A stretch of DNA of 12,097 nt from Betaproteobacteria bacterium (GCA_018969885.1 JAGWXN010000075.1:1-12097); one strand, 5' to 3'; numbered from the stretch's first letter, positions 1 to 7,185 are shown. Numbers and translations: made by a program. Notes: generated by a model not told the origin, from the sequence alone.

Positions 1-408
1 CTGGTTACCTGCCGTTCGGGTCTCGGACTGGCGAATGAGGGTTCGGAGCCGGGGCTCAAACGCATCGAGGTCACCCACCACGCGAAGTCGAATCCCATTG
101 GCATGGAGCTGATCGACCTCGCGCTCCAGCGCAGAAATGAACAGCCGCATGAGGACCGAGACCTCATCGACCGGGCGTCGCCAGTTTTCTGAGCTGAACG
201 CAAACAGGGTGAGAAATTCAACCCCCGCCTTGGCGCAGGCTTCCAGGATGGTCCGAACGGCCTCCACCCCTCGCGCATGCCCGGCGACTCTGGGCAGTCG
301 TCGACTTGTGGCCCACCTGCCATTGCCATCCATGATGATGGCAACATGGCGAGGAACGGCCCCGCTTGTCGGGACCGTAACGGTTGAGCTCGGAAAAATC
401 GGCTTCAC
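1..408 (-). CDS. uppS: Undecaprenyl diphosphate synthase (cis-prenyltransferase), 3' end cut by window edge
   Basis: UppS condenses farnesyl diphosphate with eight isopentenyl diphosphates to make the C55 lipid carrier precursor for peptidoglycan and other envelope glycans; it is cytosolic or membrane-associated. The 136 visible residues carry the family N-terminal signature [12 protein letters not shown], whose Asp27 matches the catalytic Mg-binding Asp (Asp26 of E. coli), followed by the conserved FSSENWRRP segment and SETRTAGNQ, where the window ends. About 110-120 C-terminal residues are missing, including the second Mg-binding region. I chose GTG at 408 as start: the frr stop TGA (426-424) lies in the same frame five codons upstream, so the protein cannot begin earlier, and the next family-conserved block starts at residue 20. 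No good Shine-Dalgarno is visible, so translation is probably coupled to frr 15 nt upstream. In related bacteria cdsA usually follows; that is outside this window. Confidence 0.96.
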   Translation of the reverse strand, partial: MKPIFPSSTVTVPTSGAVPRHVAIIMDGNGRWATSRRLPRVAGHARGVEAVRTILEACAKAGVEFLTLFAFSSENWRRPVDEVSVLMRLFISALEREVDQLHANGIRLRVVGDLDAFEPRLRTLIRQSETRTAGNQ

Positions 409-423
409 GCAGCAGGCGCCCGA

Positions 424-984
424 TCAGACGGTGAGGATTTCCTGCTCTTTTGCGGAAATCAGCTTGTCGATTTCCGCAATGTGACGATCGGTGAGTTTTT
501 GCACTTCATCCTGACCGCGTCGGTCATCGTCCTCGGATATCGCTTTGTCCTTCAGGAGCTTTTTGAGCTGTTCGTTCCCATCACGGCGAAGATTTCGAAC
601 GGCGACCTTGGCCTGCTCGCCCTCGCTGCGCGCGACCTTCGCCAGTTCCTTGCGACGCTCCTCCGACAACGGCGGCATCGGCACCCGAATCAGTTCGCCC
701 ACCGTCACTGGGTTCAGTCCCAGATCGGCCTCACGAATGGCCTTGTCGATGACAAGGACCATCTTTTTCTCCCAGGCCTGAACGCTCAGCGTTCGTGCGT
801 CCATCACCGAGACGTTCGCTACCTGGTTGATGGGAACGAGGCTGCCGTAGTAGTCGACCTGTACGTGATCGAGCAGACCGGAATGAGCCCGCCCCGTTCG
901 GATCTTGGATAGCGCAACCTTTAGCGACTCGAGCGACTTGTTCATCTTTTGCTCGGTCGAGCTTTTGACGTTGGACAGACTCAT
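424..984 (-). CDS. frr: Ribosome recycling factor (RRF)
   Basis: RRF works with EF-G to split post-termination ribosomes into subunits and release mRNA. The 186-residue product matches the usual length of about 185. It shows the family pattern: an N-terminal helix with [13 protein letters not shown] (about residues 27-39), the domain II segment [18 protein letters not shown], then [14 protein letters not shown] (about 101-114) and the essential basic stretch RNLRRDGN (130-137), which corresponds to the Arg cluster around E. coli Arg132. The ATG at 984 is preceded by AGAGGA at 990-995 with a 5-nt spacer, a good ribosome binding site. It lies 19 nt downstream of the pyrH stop and 15 nt upstream of uppS, so the three genes are probably co-transcribed. 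Nothing in the protein looks unusual. Confidence 0.98.
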   Translation of the reverse strand: MSLSNVKSSTEQKMNKSLESLKVALSKIRTGRAHSGLLDHVQVDYYGSLVPINQVANVSVMDARTLSVQAWEKKMVLVIDKAIREADLGLNPVTVGELIRVPMPPLSEERRKELAKVARSEGEQAKVAVRNLRRDGNEQLKKLLKDKAISEDDDRRGQDEVQKLTDRHIAEIDKLISAKEQEILTV

Positions 985-989
985 CGGAT

Positions 990-995
990 TCCTCT
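990..995 (-). promoter_or_regulatory. Ribosome binding site of frr
   Basis: AGAGGA stands 5 nt before the frr ATG at 984, between the pyrH stop and frr. Confidence 0.65.
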
Positions 996-1003
996 GAAGC
1001 GTG

Positions 1004-1747
1004 TCAGGCGTAGACTAGCGTCCCTTCGTCTTCACCGGTCACGATTCGGCGAAGGGCGCCTTCCTTGAAAATTGAAAAGACCTTCAGCGGGAGACGTTGG
1101 TCGCGGCAGAGCGCGAAAGCAGTGGCATCCATCACCTTCAGGTTGCGGCTGATGGCTTCGTCGAAGCTGATGCGCTGGTATCGCGTGGCGGTGGGGTCGA
1201 GCATCGGATCGGCGGTGTATACGCCGTCGACTTTGGTGGCTTTCAGCACTATCTCAGCGCCCATTTCTGCGCCCCGGAGGGCGGCCGCAGTGTCGGTGGT
1301 GAAGAACGGATTCCCGGTACCGGCGGCGAAAATGACGACCTTGCCCTCTTCCAGATAGCGCAGGGCCTTGGGCCGGATGTAGGGCTCAACCACCTGTTCG
1401 ATTTTGAGCGCCGACTGCACCCGCGACGCAACCCCTTGCTGGCGCAGCGCATCCTGGAGAGCAAGCGCATTCATGACGGTGGCAAGCATGCCCATGTAGT
1501 CGGCCGTGGCGCGGTCCATGCCGGCAGCGCCACCCGCAACGCCCCGGAAAATGTTTCCGCCCCCGATCACCACCGCCAGTTCGACACCCAACCGGGATAC
1601 GCCCGCAACCTCCGCACACATTCGTTCGATGGTGAGACGGTTGATACCGAACGCGTCATCGCCCATCAGCGCTTCGCCCGACAGCTTGAGTAGTACGCGG
1701 CGGTAGGCGAGTTTGGGCGGATTAGAGGGGGACGAAGACAGATCCAA
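1004..1747 (-). CDS. pyrH: UMP kinase (uridylate kinase)
   Basis: PyrH phosphorylates UMP to UDP with ATP, an essential cytosolic step of pyrimidine nucleotide supply. It is a hexameric enzyme of the amino acid kinase fold, unrelated to eukaryotic UMP/CMP kinase. The 247 residues show KLSGEAL (21-27), the glycine-rich GGGNIFRG (62-69), [10 protein letters not shown] (143-152) and [13 protein letters not shown] (169-181), all typical for bacterial UMP kinases. The start is TTG at 1747. The codon two positions upstream in frame is a TAA stop (1751-1753), and the next in-frame ATG would remove the conserved KLSGEAL motif, so TTG is almost forced. A TGAGG motif at 1755-1759 sits 7 nt away and supports it. 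The gene follows tsf after 126 nt containing a hairpin and precedes frr by 19 nt. In E. coli the enzyme is feedback inhibited by UTP and activated by GTP; I infer the same here. Confidence 0.98.
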   Translation of the reverse strand: MDLSSSPSNPPKLAYRRVLLKLSGEALMGDDAFGINRLTIERMCAEVAGVSRLGVELAVVIGGGNIFRGVAGGAAGMDRATADYMGMLATVMNALALQDALRQQGVASRVQSALKIEQVVEPYIRPKALRYLEEGKVVIFAAGTGNPFFTTDTAAALRGAEMGAEIVLKATKVDGVYTADPMLDPTATRYQRISFDEAISRNLKVMDATAFALCRDQRLPLKVFSIFKEGALRRIVTGEDEGTLVYA

Positions 1748-1754
1748 GGTTTAA

Positions 1755-1759
1755 CCTCA
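1755..1759 (-). promoter_or_regulatory. Ribosome binding site of pyrH, deciding a TTG start
   Basis: On the minus strand TGAGG stands 7 nt before the TTG at 1747. With the in-frame TAA at 1751-1753 it fixes the pyrH start to this TTG. Confidence 0.65.
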
Positions 1760-1808
1760 GCGCGGTTCACGCCGACCCGGGGCCGATGCCTTCAGTCGGC
1801 AAACCCGA

Positions 1809-1814
1809 GCATTA
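1809..1814 (-). promoter_or_regulatory. Weak candidate -10 box for pyrH-frr-uppS
   Basis: The minus strand carries CATAAT (5 of 6 to TATAAT) in the spacer between tsf and pyrH, downstream of the hairpin and about 60 nt before the TTG start. There is no convincing -35 box at 16-18 nt spacing. I list it only because the upstream hairpin makes a separate pyrH promoter plausible, as I recall for E. coli. Confidence 0.22.
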
Positions 1815-1838
1815 TGCGCCATTCTGGCGGGAGAAGTG

Positions 1839-1867
1839 GGGCAGCCTGGCGGGTGTCCGCGCTGCCC
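1839..1867 (-). terminator. Stem-loop directly downstream of tsf (terminator or attenuator without T-tract)
   Basis: The minus strand reads GGGCAGC (1867-1861), GCGG, loop ACAC, CCGC, a 3-nt bulge CAG, then GCTGCCC (1845-1839): 11 base pairs in two stacked stems. It begins 6 nt after the tsf stop codon. No run of T follows, so it is not a textbook intrinsic terminator. It could be a weak or factor-dependent terminator, or a 3' stabilising hairpin that separates rpsB-tsf messages from pyrH. Confidence 0.5.
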
Positions 1868-1873
1868 GAGAGC

Positions 1874-2764
1874 TCAGCGTGCAGCCGCGGCCGCGGCCTG
1901 TGCGGCCACCTCGGCTGCAAAGTCGGTCTGCTTCCGCTCGATACCTTCGCCCACCAGATAAAGCGTGAACGATGCCACCCGAGCGCCCCGAGATTTCAGC
2001 AGCTGCTCGATGGTCTGCTTGTCGTCCTTCACGAAAGGCTGTCCGAGGAGGGTGACCTCCTTCAAGAATTTCTGGACGCTACCTTCGACCATCTTTTCCA
2101 CGATTTCAGCGGGCTTGCCCGATTCGGCTGCCTTCTCGCGGGCGATCCGGCGCTCGGTATCGATCAGGTCAGCCGACACGCCGTCGCGCGACAGCGCTTT
2201 CGGCTTGGCTGCCGCAATGTGCATCGCGATGTCGCGCGCCAGGGTCTCGTCCCCACCCACCAGGTCAAGGAGTACGCCGATTTTGGCGCCGCCGTGCACG
2301 TAACTCACCACCCGCCCCTCGGCCGACACCCGATGAAAGCGGCGGATCGACAGGTTCTCGCCGATTTTGCCAACCAGCGTGGTACGGACCGCGTCAACGG
2401 TCGAGCCATCGACGGGCAACGCCGACAGCGCCGCAACATCGGCGGGTGCCGACTCCGCCACCAGCTTTGCGAGCCGGGAGGAGAACGCAAGAAAGTCGTC
2501 GTTCTTGGCAACGAAATCGGTTTCGCAATTGAGCTCGACGATCGCAGCCTCACGTCCATCGGCGCCGATGTGTACGCCCACCACGCCTTCGGCGGTCACC
2601 CGTGAGGCAGCCTTGCTTGCCTTGTTGCCCAACCGAACGCGCAGGATTTCCTCGGCCTTCGCCAGGTCACCCCCCGCTTCAGTGAGGGCCTTTTTGCACT
2701 CCATCATGGGCGCGTCGGTTTTCTCGCGTAGTTCCTTGACCATGCCGGCGGTGATTTCAGCCAT
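1874..2764 (-). CDS. tsf: Elongation factor Ts (EF-Ts)
   Basis: EF-Ts is the guanine-nucleotide exchange factor that converts EF-Tu-GDP to EF-Tu-GTP during elongation. The 296-residue product (283 in E. coli) has the N-terminal UBA-like domain [20 protein letters not shown] with [14 protein letters not shown] (21-34), the core motif [12 protein letters not shown] (80-91) whose Asp83-Phe84 correspond to the residues that disturb the Mg site of EF-Tu, the segment HIAAAKP in the second subdomain, and a coiled-coil-to-C-terminal module ending [10 protein letters not shown]. The last residues are an alanine-rich tail. The ATG at 2764 is preceded by GGAG (2774-2777) with a 9-nt spacer. It follows rpsB by 127 nt, but an intrinsic terminator lies in that gap, so tsf is expected to be made by read-through or from its own promoter. 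The stop is followed 6 nt later by another hairpin. Confidence 0.98.
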   Translation of the reverse strand: MAEITAGMVKELREKTDAPMMECKKALTEAGGDLAKAEEILRVRLGNKASKAASRVTAEGVVGVHIGADGREAAIVELNCETDFVAKNDDFLAFSSRLAKLVAESAPADVAALSALPVDGSTVDAVRTTLVGKIGENLSIRRFHRVSAEGRVVSYVHGGAKIGVLLDLVGGDETLARDIAMHIAAAKPKALSRDGVSADLIDTERRIAREKAAESGKPAEIVEKMVEGSVQKFLKEVTLLGQPFVKDDKQTIEQLLKSRGARVASFTLYLVGEGIERKQTDFAAEVAAQAAAAAAR

Positions 2765-2773
2765 CGCTTTGTT

Positions 2774-2777
2774 CTCC
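2774..2777 (-). promoter_or_regulatory. Ribosome binding site of tsf
   Basis: GGAG stands 9 nt before the tsf ATG at 2764, the only in-frame start that retains the conserved MAEITA N-terminus. Confidence 0.6.
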
Positions 2778-2815
2778 GAATTCAGTCTGATTACTCAAAG
2801 CCCTGCTCGGCCGGG

Positions 2816-2830
2816 CCCGCAGTACGCGGG
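2816..2830 (-). other. Small hairpin in the tsf leader
   Basis: CCCGC, loop GTACT, GCGGG forms a perfect 5-bp stem about 50 nt before the tsf start and 13 nt beyond the T-tract of the rpsB terminator. It has no T-tract. Its role is unknown; it may be a leader structure or chance in GC-rich DNA. Confidence 0.3.
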
Positions 2831-2843
2831 GCGGCGCAGAGTG

Positions 2844-2882
2844 AAAACAAGAAAAGGGCGGGCGCCGCGCGGGCTACCCGCC
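2844..2882 (-). terminator. Intrinsic terminator between rpsB and tsf
   Basis: On the minus strand GGCGGG (2882-2877) pairs with CCCGCC (2862-2857). Inside them a GCC/GGC stem can also form. The hairpin is followed at once by the T-rich run CTTTTCTTGTTTT (to 2844). It begins 9 nt after the rpsB stop codon. This is the best terminator in the window and would reduce transcription into tsf, unless it is partly leaky or tsf has its own promoter. Confidence 0.75.
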
Positions 2883-2891
2883 AAGGGGGCG

Positions 2892-3641
2892 TCAGGCCTC
2901 CTCGCCCTCGACCTCGACAAACTCTTCCTCTTCGCTGGCCGCTTTCACGACCTCCTGAAGCGCGCTGCTACGGCCATCAAGAATGGCGTCGGCTGCACCG
3001 CGTGCGTAGAGGCGGATGGCTTTGCCTGAGTCATCGTTGCCGGGAATGACATAGGAGATGCCTTCGGGCGAGTGGTTAGTATCGACCACACCCACCACAG
3101 GGATGCCGAGCTTGGCAGCTTCAGTCACCGCAATCTTGTGGTAGCCCACGTCGACCACAAACAGCGCATCGGGCAGGCCCCCCATGTCTTTGATGCCGCC
3201 CAGGCTGCGATTGAGCTTGTCGAGTTCGCGCTGAAACAGCAGCGACTCTTTCTTCGACAGGCGCTCGACACCTCCTTCGGCGATCATCACTTCCATGTCC
3301 TTCAGCCGCTTGATGGAGGTCTTAACGGTCTTGAAGTTGGTGAGCATGCCACCCAGCCAGCGATGATCGACATAAGGCATGCCCGCGCGCTGCGCCTCTT
3401 CCGCCATGATTTCGCGCGCCTGACGCTTGGTGCCCACGAACAGCACCGTGCCACGATTGGCGGACAGCTGCTTGAGATACTTCATCGCTTCCTGATAAAG
3501 CCCGAGGGTTTTTTCAAGATTGACGATGTGAATTTTGTTGCGATGGCCGTAAATATACGGGGCCATCCGGGGGTTCCAGAACCGGGTCTGGTGGCCGAAG
3601 TGAACACCGGCCTCGAGCATTTGCCGCATGGTGGCGGACAT
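2892..3641 (-). CDS. rpsB: 30S ribosomal protein S2
   Basis: S2 is a late-binding protein of the small ribosomal subunit, bridging head and body and helping to hold S1. The 249-residue product is collinear with the family: [20 protein letters not shown] at the N-terminus, [28 protein letters not shown], the [14 protein letters not shown] motif and [21 protein letters not shown] near the C-terminus, then an acidic tail rich in Glu. An ATG two codons earlier (3647) is possible, but it directly abuts the Shine-Dalgarno; the ATG at 3641 has AAGGAG (3648-3653) with an ideal 6-nt spacer and gives the usual MSxTMRQML start, so I chose it. The gene heads the minus-strand cluster, is divergent from map, and is followed by an intrinsic terminator before tsf. 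In E. coli S2 represses its own operon through the leader; whether that happens here is not visible. Confidence 0.98.
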   Translation of the reverse strand: MSATMRQMLEAGVHFGHQTRFWNPRMAPYIYGHRNKIHIVNLEKTLGLYQEAMKYLKQLSANRGTVLFVGTKRQAREIMAEEAQRAGMPYVDHRWLGGMLTNFKTVKTSIKRLKDMEVMIAEGGVERLSKKESLLFQRELDKLNRSLGGIKDMGGLPDALFVVDVGYHKIAVTEAAKLGIPVVGVVDTNHSPEGISYVIPGNDDSGKAIRLYARGAADAILDGRSSALQEVVKAASEEEEFVEVEGEEA

Positions 3642-3647
3642 AAACAT

Positions 3648-3653
3648 CTCCTT
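3648..3653 (-). promoter_or_regulatory. Ribosome binding site of rpsB
   Basis: A strong AAGGAG on the minus strand stands 6 nt before the ATG at 3641 and 0 nt before the alternative ATG at 3647. The spacing decides in favour of 3641. Confidence 0.8.
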
Positions 3654-3800
3654 GGGGGTTGATTCTTACGCTTCTGGCGATCCGCCCTGGAAGGAGCGGA
3701 AAAACTGCGAAGGTCTGGGCACTGGTCTTCCCATGTGCCAAGCCGTGCAGCACCCTGTTCACCGAAAGCGCGAGGATGACAGCTAACCTATAATCTTAGC
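3654..3800. promoter_or_regulatory. Divergent promoter and leader region between rpsB and map
   Basis: These 147 nt separate the two divergent genes and must hold the promoters for both unless transcription enters from farther away. On the plus side a perfect -10 box is present just before map. On the minus side I see no convincing -35/-10 pair for rpsB: TTGGCA around 3741 lacks a partner at the right distance, and the TATAGG- or GATTAT-like boxes near 3790-3797 lack a good -35. The rpsB mRNA leader could be up to about 150 nt long, enough for an autoregulatory structure. Confidence 0.5.
3789..3794 (+). promoter_or_regulatory. Candidate -10 box of map, implying a leaderless mRNA
   Basis: TATAAT is a perfect consensus hexamer ending 6 nt before the map ATG. 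A normal start of transcription 6-7 nt after the box would fall on or next to the A of that ATG. No clear -35 is found at 16-18 nt spacing, which lowers confidence. Confidence 0.4.
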
Positions 3801-4607
3801 ATGACTATCCAACTTAAATCATCCGACGAAATTGCCGCCATGCGTGTGGCCGGCCGCCTGGCCAGCGAGGTTCTTGATTTCATCGCCCCGCATGTGCGAC
3901 CCGGCATCACCACCGGTGAACTCGACCGCATGTGCCACGACTACATGGTCGACGTACAGGGCACGATCCCCGCACCCCTCAACTATGCGCCGCCCGGCTA
4001 CTCGCCCTACCCCAAGTCAATCTGCGCCTCGGTGAATCATCAGGTCTGCCACGGCATTCCGGGTGCCCGAGTGCTGAAGAGTGGCGACATCGTCAATCTC
4101 GACATCACCGTCATCAAGGACGGCTTTCACGGCGATACCAGCCGGATGTTCTGCGTGGGTGAGTCTTCGATTGCTGCGCGCCGCCTGTGCGACATCACTT
4201 TCCGCGCCATGTGGCTGGGCATTGAGCAGGTGAGGCCAGGCGCAACGCTCGGCGACATCGGCCATGCAATCCAGCGCTATGCCGAGGGGTGTGGCTACTC
4301 GATCGTGCGCGAATTCTGCGGGCACGGCATCGGTCGACGGTTTCACGAAGAGCCGCAGGTGCTTCACTACGGGCGCCCCGGCACGGGTGAGCGGCTCGAG
4401 CCCGGCATGATCTTCACCATCGAGCCGATGATCAACGCGGGCAAGCGTGACGTCCGCGAGCTGGGCGATGGTTGGACGATCGTCACCCGTGACCACAGCC
4501 TGTCCGCTCAATGGGAGCACACGGTGCTGGTCACCGAGAGTGGCTTTGAGGTGCTGACTGTTTCGGAGCAGTGCCCAGTGCAACCGGCGAACCCGTCAGT
4601 AGCCTGA
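3801..4607 (+). CDS. map: Methionine aminopeptidase, type I
   Basis: The enzyme removes the initiator Met from nascent proteins when the second residue is small. The 268-residue product has the pita-bread fold signature and all five metal ligands: Asp101 (in NLDIT), Asp112 (in HGDTS), His175 (in CGHGIG), Glu208 (in TIEPM) and Glu239 (in QWEH). The substrate-contacting His84 (VCHGIP) and His182 (RFHEEPQ) are also present. Length is close to E. coli MetAP (264), without an N-terminal zinc-finger extension, so it is class Ia. The ATG at 3801 aligns with the family start (MTIQLKSSDEIAAMRVAGRLA), but no Shine-Dalgarno precedes it; instead a TATAAT lies at 3789-3794. The gene is divergent from rpsB and its stop TGA is 2 nt before an ATG of glnD, so the two are co-transcribed. 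Confidence 0.98.
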   Translation: MTIQLKSSDEIAAMRVAGRLASEVLDFIAPHVRPGITTGELDRMCHDYMVDVQGTIPAPLNYAPPGYSPYPKSICASVNHQVCHGIPGARVLKSGDIVNLDITVIKDGFHGDTSRMFCVGESSIAARRLCDITFRAMWLGIEQVRPGATLGDIGHAIQRYAEGCGYSIVREFCGHGIGRRFHEEPQVLHYGRPGTGERLEPGMIFTIEPMINAGKRDVRELGDGWTIVTRDHSLSAQWEHTVLVTESGFEVLTVSEQCPVQPANPSVA

Positions 4608-4609
4608 CC

Positions 4610-7165
4610 ATGGTCGCTGCGGCCGAACTGGGCGAACTGCGGCAGTCGTATCGGGCTGCGGTTGAGTCGTCGGTCGAGCAATTTAAATCTTCGCGAAACC
4701 CGGACCGCCTGCTGGCCGCGCTTTGCCGAGCGACCGATCGACTCCTCCGCACGCTCTGGCAAACATGCGAGGTGCCCGCCCGTTTCTCGCTCGCTGCAAT
4801 CGGCGGCTACGGCCGCGGTGAACTCTTCCCACATTCCGACGTCGACCTGCTCATCATCGCCGACCATCCCGATAAGGGAGAGACCGCCATTCTCGAGCGG
4901 TTCATCAGCGCGTGCTGGGATCTTGGTCTTCAAATCGGCCACAGCGTCAGAAGCGTTGACGAATGCCTGGATGAAGCCCGCGGCGATATCACCGTACAAA
5001 CCAGCCTCATCGAGCGACGGCTTCTCACCGGCAAGCGTGAGCCATTTGATCAGCTGGGAAAGCGGCTCGAGCACGAGCTTGATCCTTCGCTCTTCTTCTC
5101 CAAAAAGCTTCTCGAGATGCGCCAGCGCCACACGCGCTACGAGGACACGCCTTACAGCCTGGAGCCCAACAGCAAGGAGAGCCCAGGGGGTCTACGCGAT
5201 CTGCAACTCATCCTCTGGATCAGTCGTGCCGCCGGTTTAGGTGCCACCTGGGCCGATCTTGCGCGCGGCAATCTGATCAGTGAGGCCGAACTCCGTCAGA
5301 TCCGCCATAACGAGCGCATGCTAAAACGCATCCGTGCCTCGCTCCATGTGGTCTCGGGTCGGCGCGAAGACCGGCTGGTGTTCGATCTTCAGGCTCAGGT
5401 GAGCGCCGCGCTCGGATTCGGGGGCGCCGATGCGAGGCAGGCGTCGGAATCATTGATGCAGCGCTACTACTGGGCCGCAAAGGCGGTGGTTCAGCTGAGC
5501 AGCCTCCTGATTCAAGACCTCCGCGAGCGACTCTCGCCGCCTGCCACCGGCGAGCCGGAGCCTCTTGATGCAGAGTTCGTCAATCGTGGCGGCCTGCTGG
5601 ATATTGTTGACCCTGCGCTTTTTGAACACGATCCGTCAGCGATTCTGCGCGCGTTCCTGATGCTCACCCGCCACCGGGAGTTGCATGGCATGAGCGCCCT
5701 CACCTTGCGCGCGATCTGGCGCGCACGCACTCGAATCGACGCCGACTTTAGGAAGTCTCCGAAGAACCGCTTGCTGTTCCTGGAGTTTCTTCAGGCAGAT
5801 CACGGTGTCACCCGCGGTTTGCGGCAGATGAACCAATGGTCGGTGCTTGGCAGATACCTGCCGGTCTTTCGACGAATCGTTGGCCAGATGCAGCACGATC
5901 TGTTTCATGTTTACACCGTCGATCAGCACATCCTGATGGTGGTTCGGAACCTTCGCCGCTTCGCAATGGCCGAGCACGCGCACGAATACCCTTTCTGCAG
6001 CCAGTTGATGTCGAGCGTTCGCTCGCCCTGGTTACTGGTGGTGGCTGCACTGTTTCACGATATTGCAAAGGGGCGCGGTGGCGATCACTCATCATTGGGG
6101 CGGCTCGACGCGCGACGTTTCTGTCAGGCCCACGGCGTCGTCGATACCGACCGGGATCTGGTGGAATTTCTGGTTGAGCATCACCTCACCATGTCATCAA
6201 TCGCGCAGAAGCAGGACCTCTCCGATCCCGAGGTGATTGGCCGCTTCAGTGAGCTGGTTCAGAGCGAAGAGCGCCTCACCTGCCTTTACCTGCTCACGGT
6301 CGCCGACATTCGAGGCACCAGCCCGAAAGTCTGGAACGCCTGGAAGGCAAAGCTCCTGGAAGACCTTTACCGCGCAACCCGCCGCCACCTTGCCGGCGAG
6401 GCGCCCAACGCCGGGGCCATGCTGGATAGCCGTCGTACCGAAGCGGTTCGGTTGCTCAACCTGCAGGCCATTGACCCCGAGCGCTATAACGGCTTCTGGA
6501 CACGTTTGGGCATTTCATATTTTCTACGCACCGATCCAGTTGACATTGCCTGGCACGCCCGTGTGCTTGCCGGGCCCGCGCGCCGTGACGGCGCGATCGT
6601 GCGCGCTCGAATGGCGCCCATCGGCGAAGGCTTCCAGGTCGTGGTCTATACCCGCGACCAAACCGAGCTCTTTGCCCGAATCTGCGGCTATTTCGACAGC
6701 CATAACCTGTCGGTCCTGGATGCCCAGATCCACACAACCCCCGACGGCGACGCACTCGACAGCTTTCTGGTGGTCGACCCGCATGCGCAAATGGGCTATC
6801 GAGAGAGACTGAGTCTGGTTGAACGCGAGTTGGAGGATGCACTGCGGGGGCCCGGCGCCCTGCCCGCTCCTGTGCGCGGTCGGCTCTCCAGGCGCTCGCG
6901 CTATTTTCCAGTCACCCCGACCGTTGACCTGCGGCCCGACGAACGTGGCGGACGCCATTTGCTCTCCATCACCGCCAATGACCGTACCGGACTGCTCTAC
7001 AGCGTGGCGCGTGTCATGAGCCGACATCAAGTGAGCCTGGTGAGTGCCCGAATCATGACTTTGGGCGAGCGAGTGGAAGACGTTCTGGTGGTCCAGGGGC
7101 CCGTTTTCAGTCAGCCGCGCGGAATGCTGGAGTTTGAGAGCGAGTTGCTCACCGCACTCAACTGA
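4610..7165 (+). CDS. glnD: Bifunctional PII uridylyltransferase / uridylyl-removing enzyme
   Basis: GlnD senses glutamine: at low glutamine it adds UMP to PII proteins (GlnB/GlnK), at high glutamine it removes it, thereby setting glutamine synthetase activity and NtrBC signalling. Counting from the ATG at 4610 (851 residues): nucleotidyltransferase motif GGYGRGELFPHSDVD at about 65-79 with catalytic Asp77 and Asp79; central linker domain; HD hydrolase domain with FHDIAKGRGGDHS, His483-Asp484; and two C-terminal ACT domains near 683-710 (DQTELFARI) and 790-820 (NDRTGLLYSVARV), which bind glutamine. All domains are intact. The start is uncertain: a GTG at 4571 would add 13 non-conserved residues and overlap map by 37 nt, with GGAG only 2 nt away. 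I prefer the ATG at 4610, which follows the map stop as TGAccATG and suggests translational coupling. The gene converges on the phosphorylase gene with only 9 nt between stops. Confidence 0.96.
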   Translation: MVAAAELGELRQSYRAAVESSVEQFKSSRNPDRLLAALCRATDRLLRTLWQTCEVPARFSLAAIGGYGRGELFPHSDVDLLIIADHPDKGETAILERFISACWDLGLQIGHSVRSVDECLDEARGDITVQTSLIERRLLTGKREPFDQLGKRLEHELDPSLFFSKKLLEMRQRHTRYEDTPYSLEPNSKESPGGLRDLQLILWISRAAGLGATWADLARGNLISEAELRQIRHNERMLKRIRASLHVVSGRREDRLVFDLQAQVSAALGFGGADARQASESLMQRYYWAAKAVVQLSSLLIQDLRERLSPPATGEPEPLDAEFVNRGGLLDIVDPALFEHDPSAILRAFLMLTRHRELHGMSALTLRAIWRARTRIDADFRKSPKNRLLFLEFLQADHGVTRGLRQMNQWSVLGRYLPVFRRIVGQMQHDLFHVYTVDQHILMVVRNLRRFAMAEHAHEYPFCSQLMSSVRSPWLLVVAALFHDIAKGRGGDHSSLGRLDARRFCQAHGVVDTDRDLVEFLVEHHLTMSSIAQKQDLSDPEVIGRFSELVQSEERLTCLYLLTVADIRGTSPKVWNAWKAKLLEDLYRATRRHLAGEAPNAGAMLDSRRTEAVRLLNLQAIDPERYNGFWTRLGISYFLRTDPVDIAWHARVLAGPARRDGAIVRARMAPIGEGFQVVVYTRDQTELFARICGYFDSHNLSVLDAQIHTTPDGDALDSFLVVDPHAQMGYRERLSLVERELEDALRGPGALPAPVRGRLSRRSRYFPVTPTVDLRPDERGGRHLLSITANDRTGLLYSVARVMSRHQVSLVSARIMTLGERVEDVLVVQGPVFSQPRGMLEFESELLTALN

Positions 7166-7170
7166 GCATC

Positions 7171-7185
7171 CACCCTACCCGGGTG
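7171..7185. terminator. Small hairpin at the convergent glnD / phosphorylase junction
   Basis: CACCC, loop TACCC, GGGTG gives a 5-bp stem that spans the last codons and stop of the minus-strand gene, starting 6 nt past the glnD stop. There is no T-tract on either strand. It may be a weak bidirectional terminator, but the stem is short and chance is a real possibility. Confidence 0.25.

Noticed and set aside
1874..1910. Alanine-codon tract at the end of tsf as a possible repeat expansion or frameshift
   Set aside because: The frame ends cleanly and Ala-rich C-terminal tails after AAEVAAQ are common in betaproteobacterial EF-Ts as I recall; codons vary between GCC, GCG, GCT and GCA.
1814..2605. 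A 263-codon open frame on the plus strand
   Set aside because: It lies antisense to tsf and past its end, has Arg/His/Gly-rich composition with no family features, and tsf is certain. High GC removes stop codons from the opposite strand.
2367..3029. A 220-codon open frame on the plus strand crossing tsf, the spacer and rpsB
   Set aside because: It runs through the rpsB-tsf terminator region and antisense to two certain genes; its sequence is a low-complexity shadow.
4017..5131. Two long minus-strand open frames opposite map and glnD (188 and 207 codons)
   Set aside because: Both mirror well-conserved genes, share no recognisable domain, and have no ribosome binding site or promoter of their own that I can see.
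7178..7185. Perfect palindrome ACCCGGGT at the glnD / phosphorylase junction as an operator
   Set aside because: Eight bases are too short to support a binding site and it lies at gene ends, not near a promoter.
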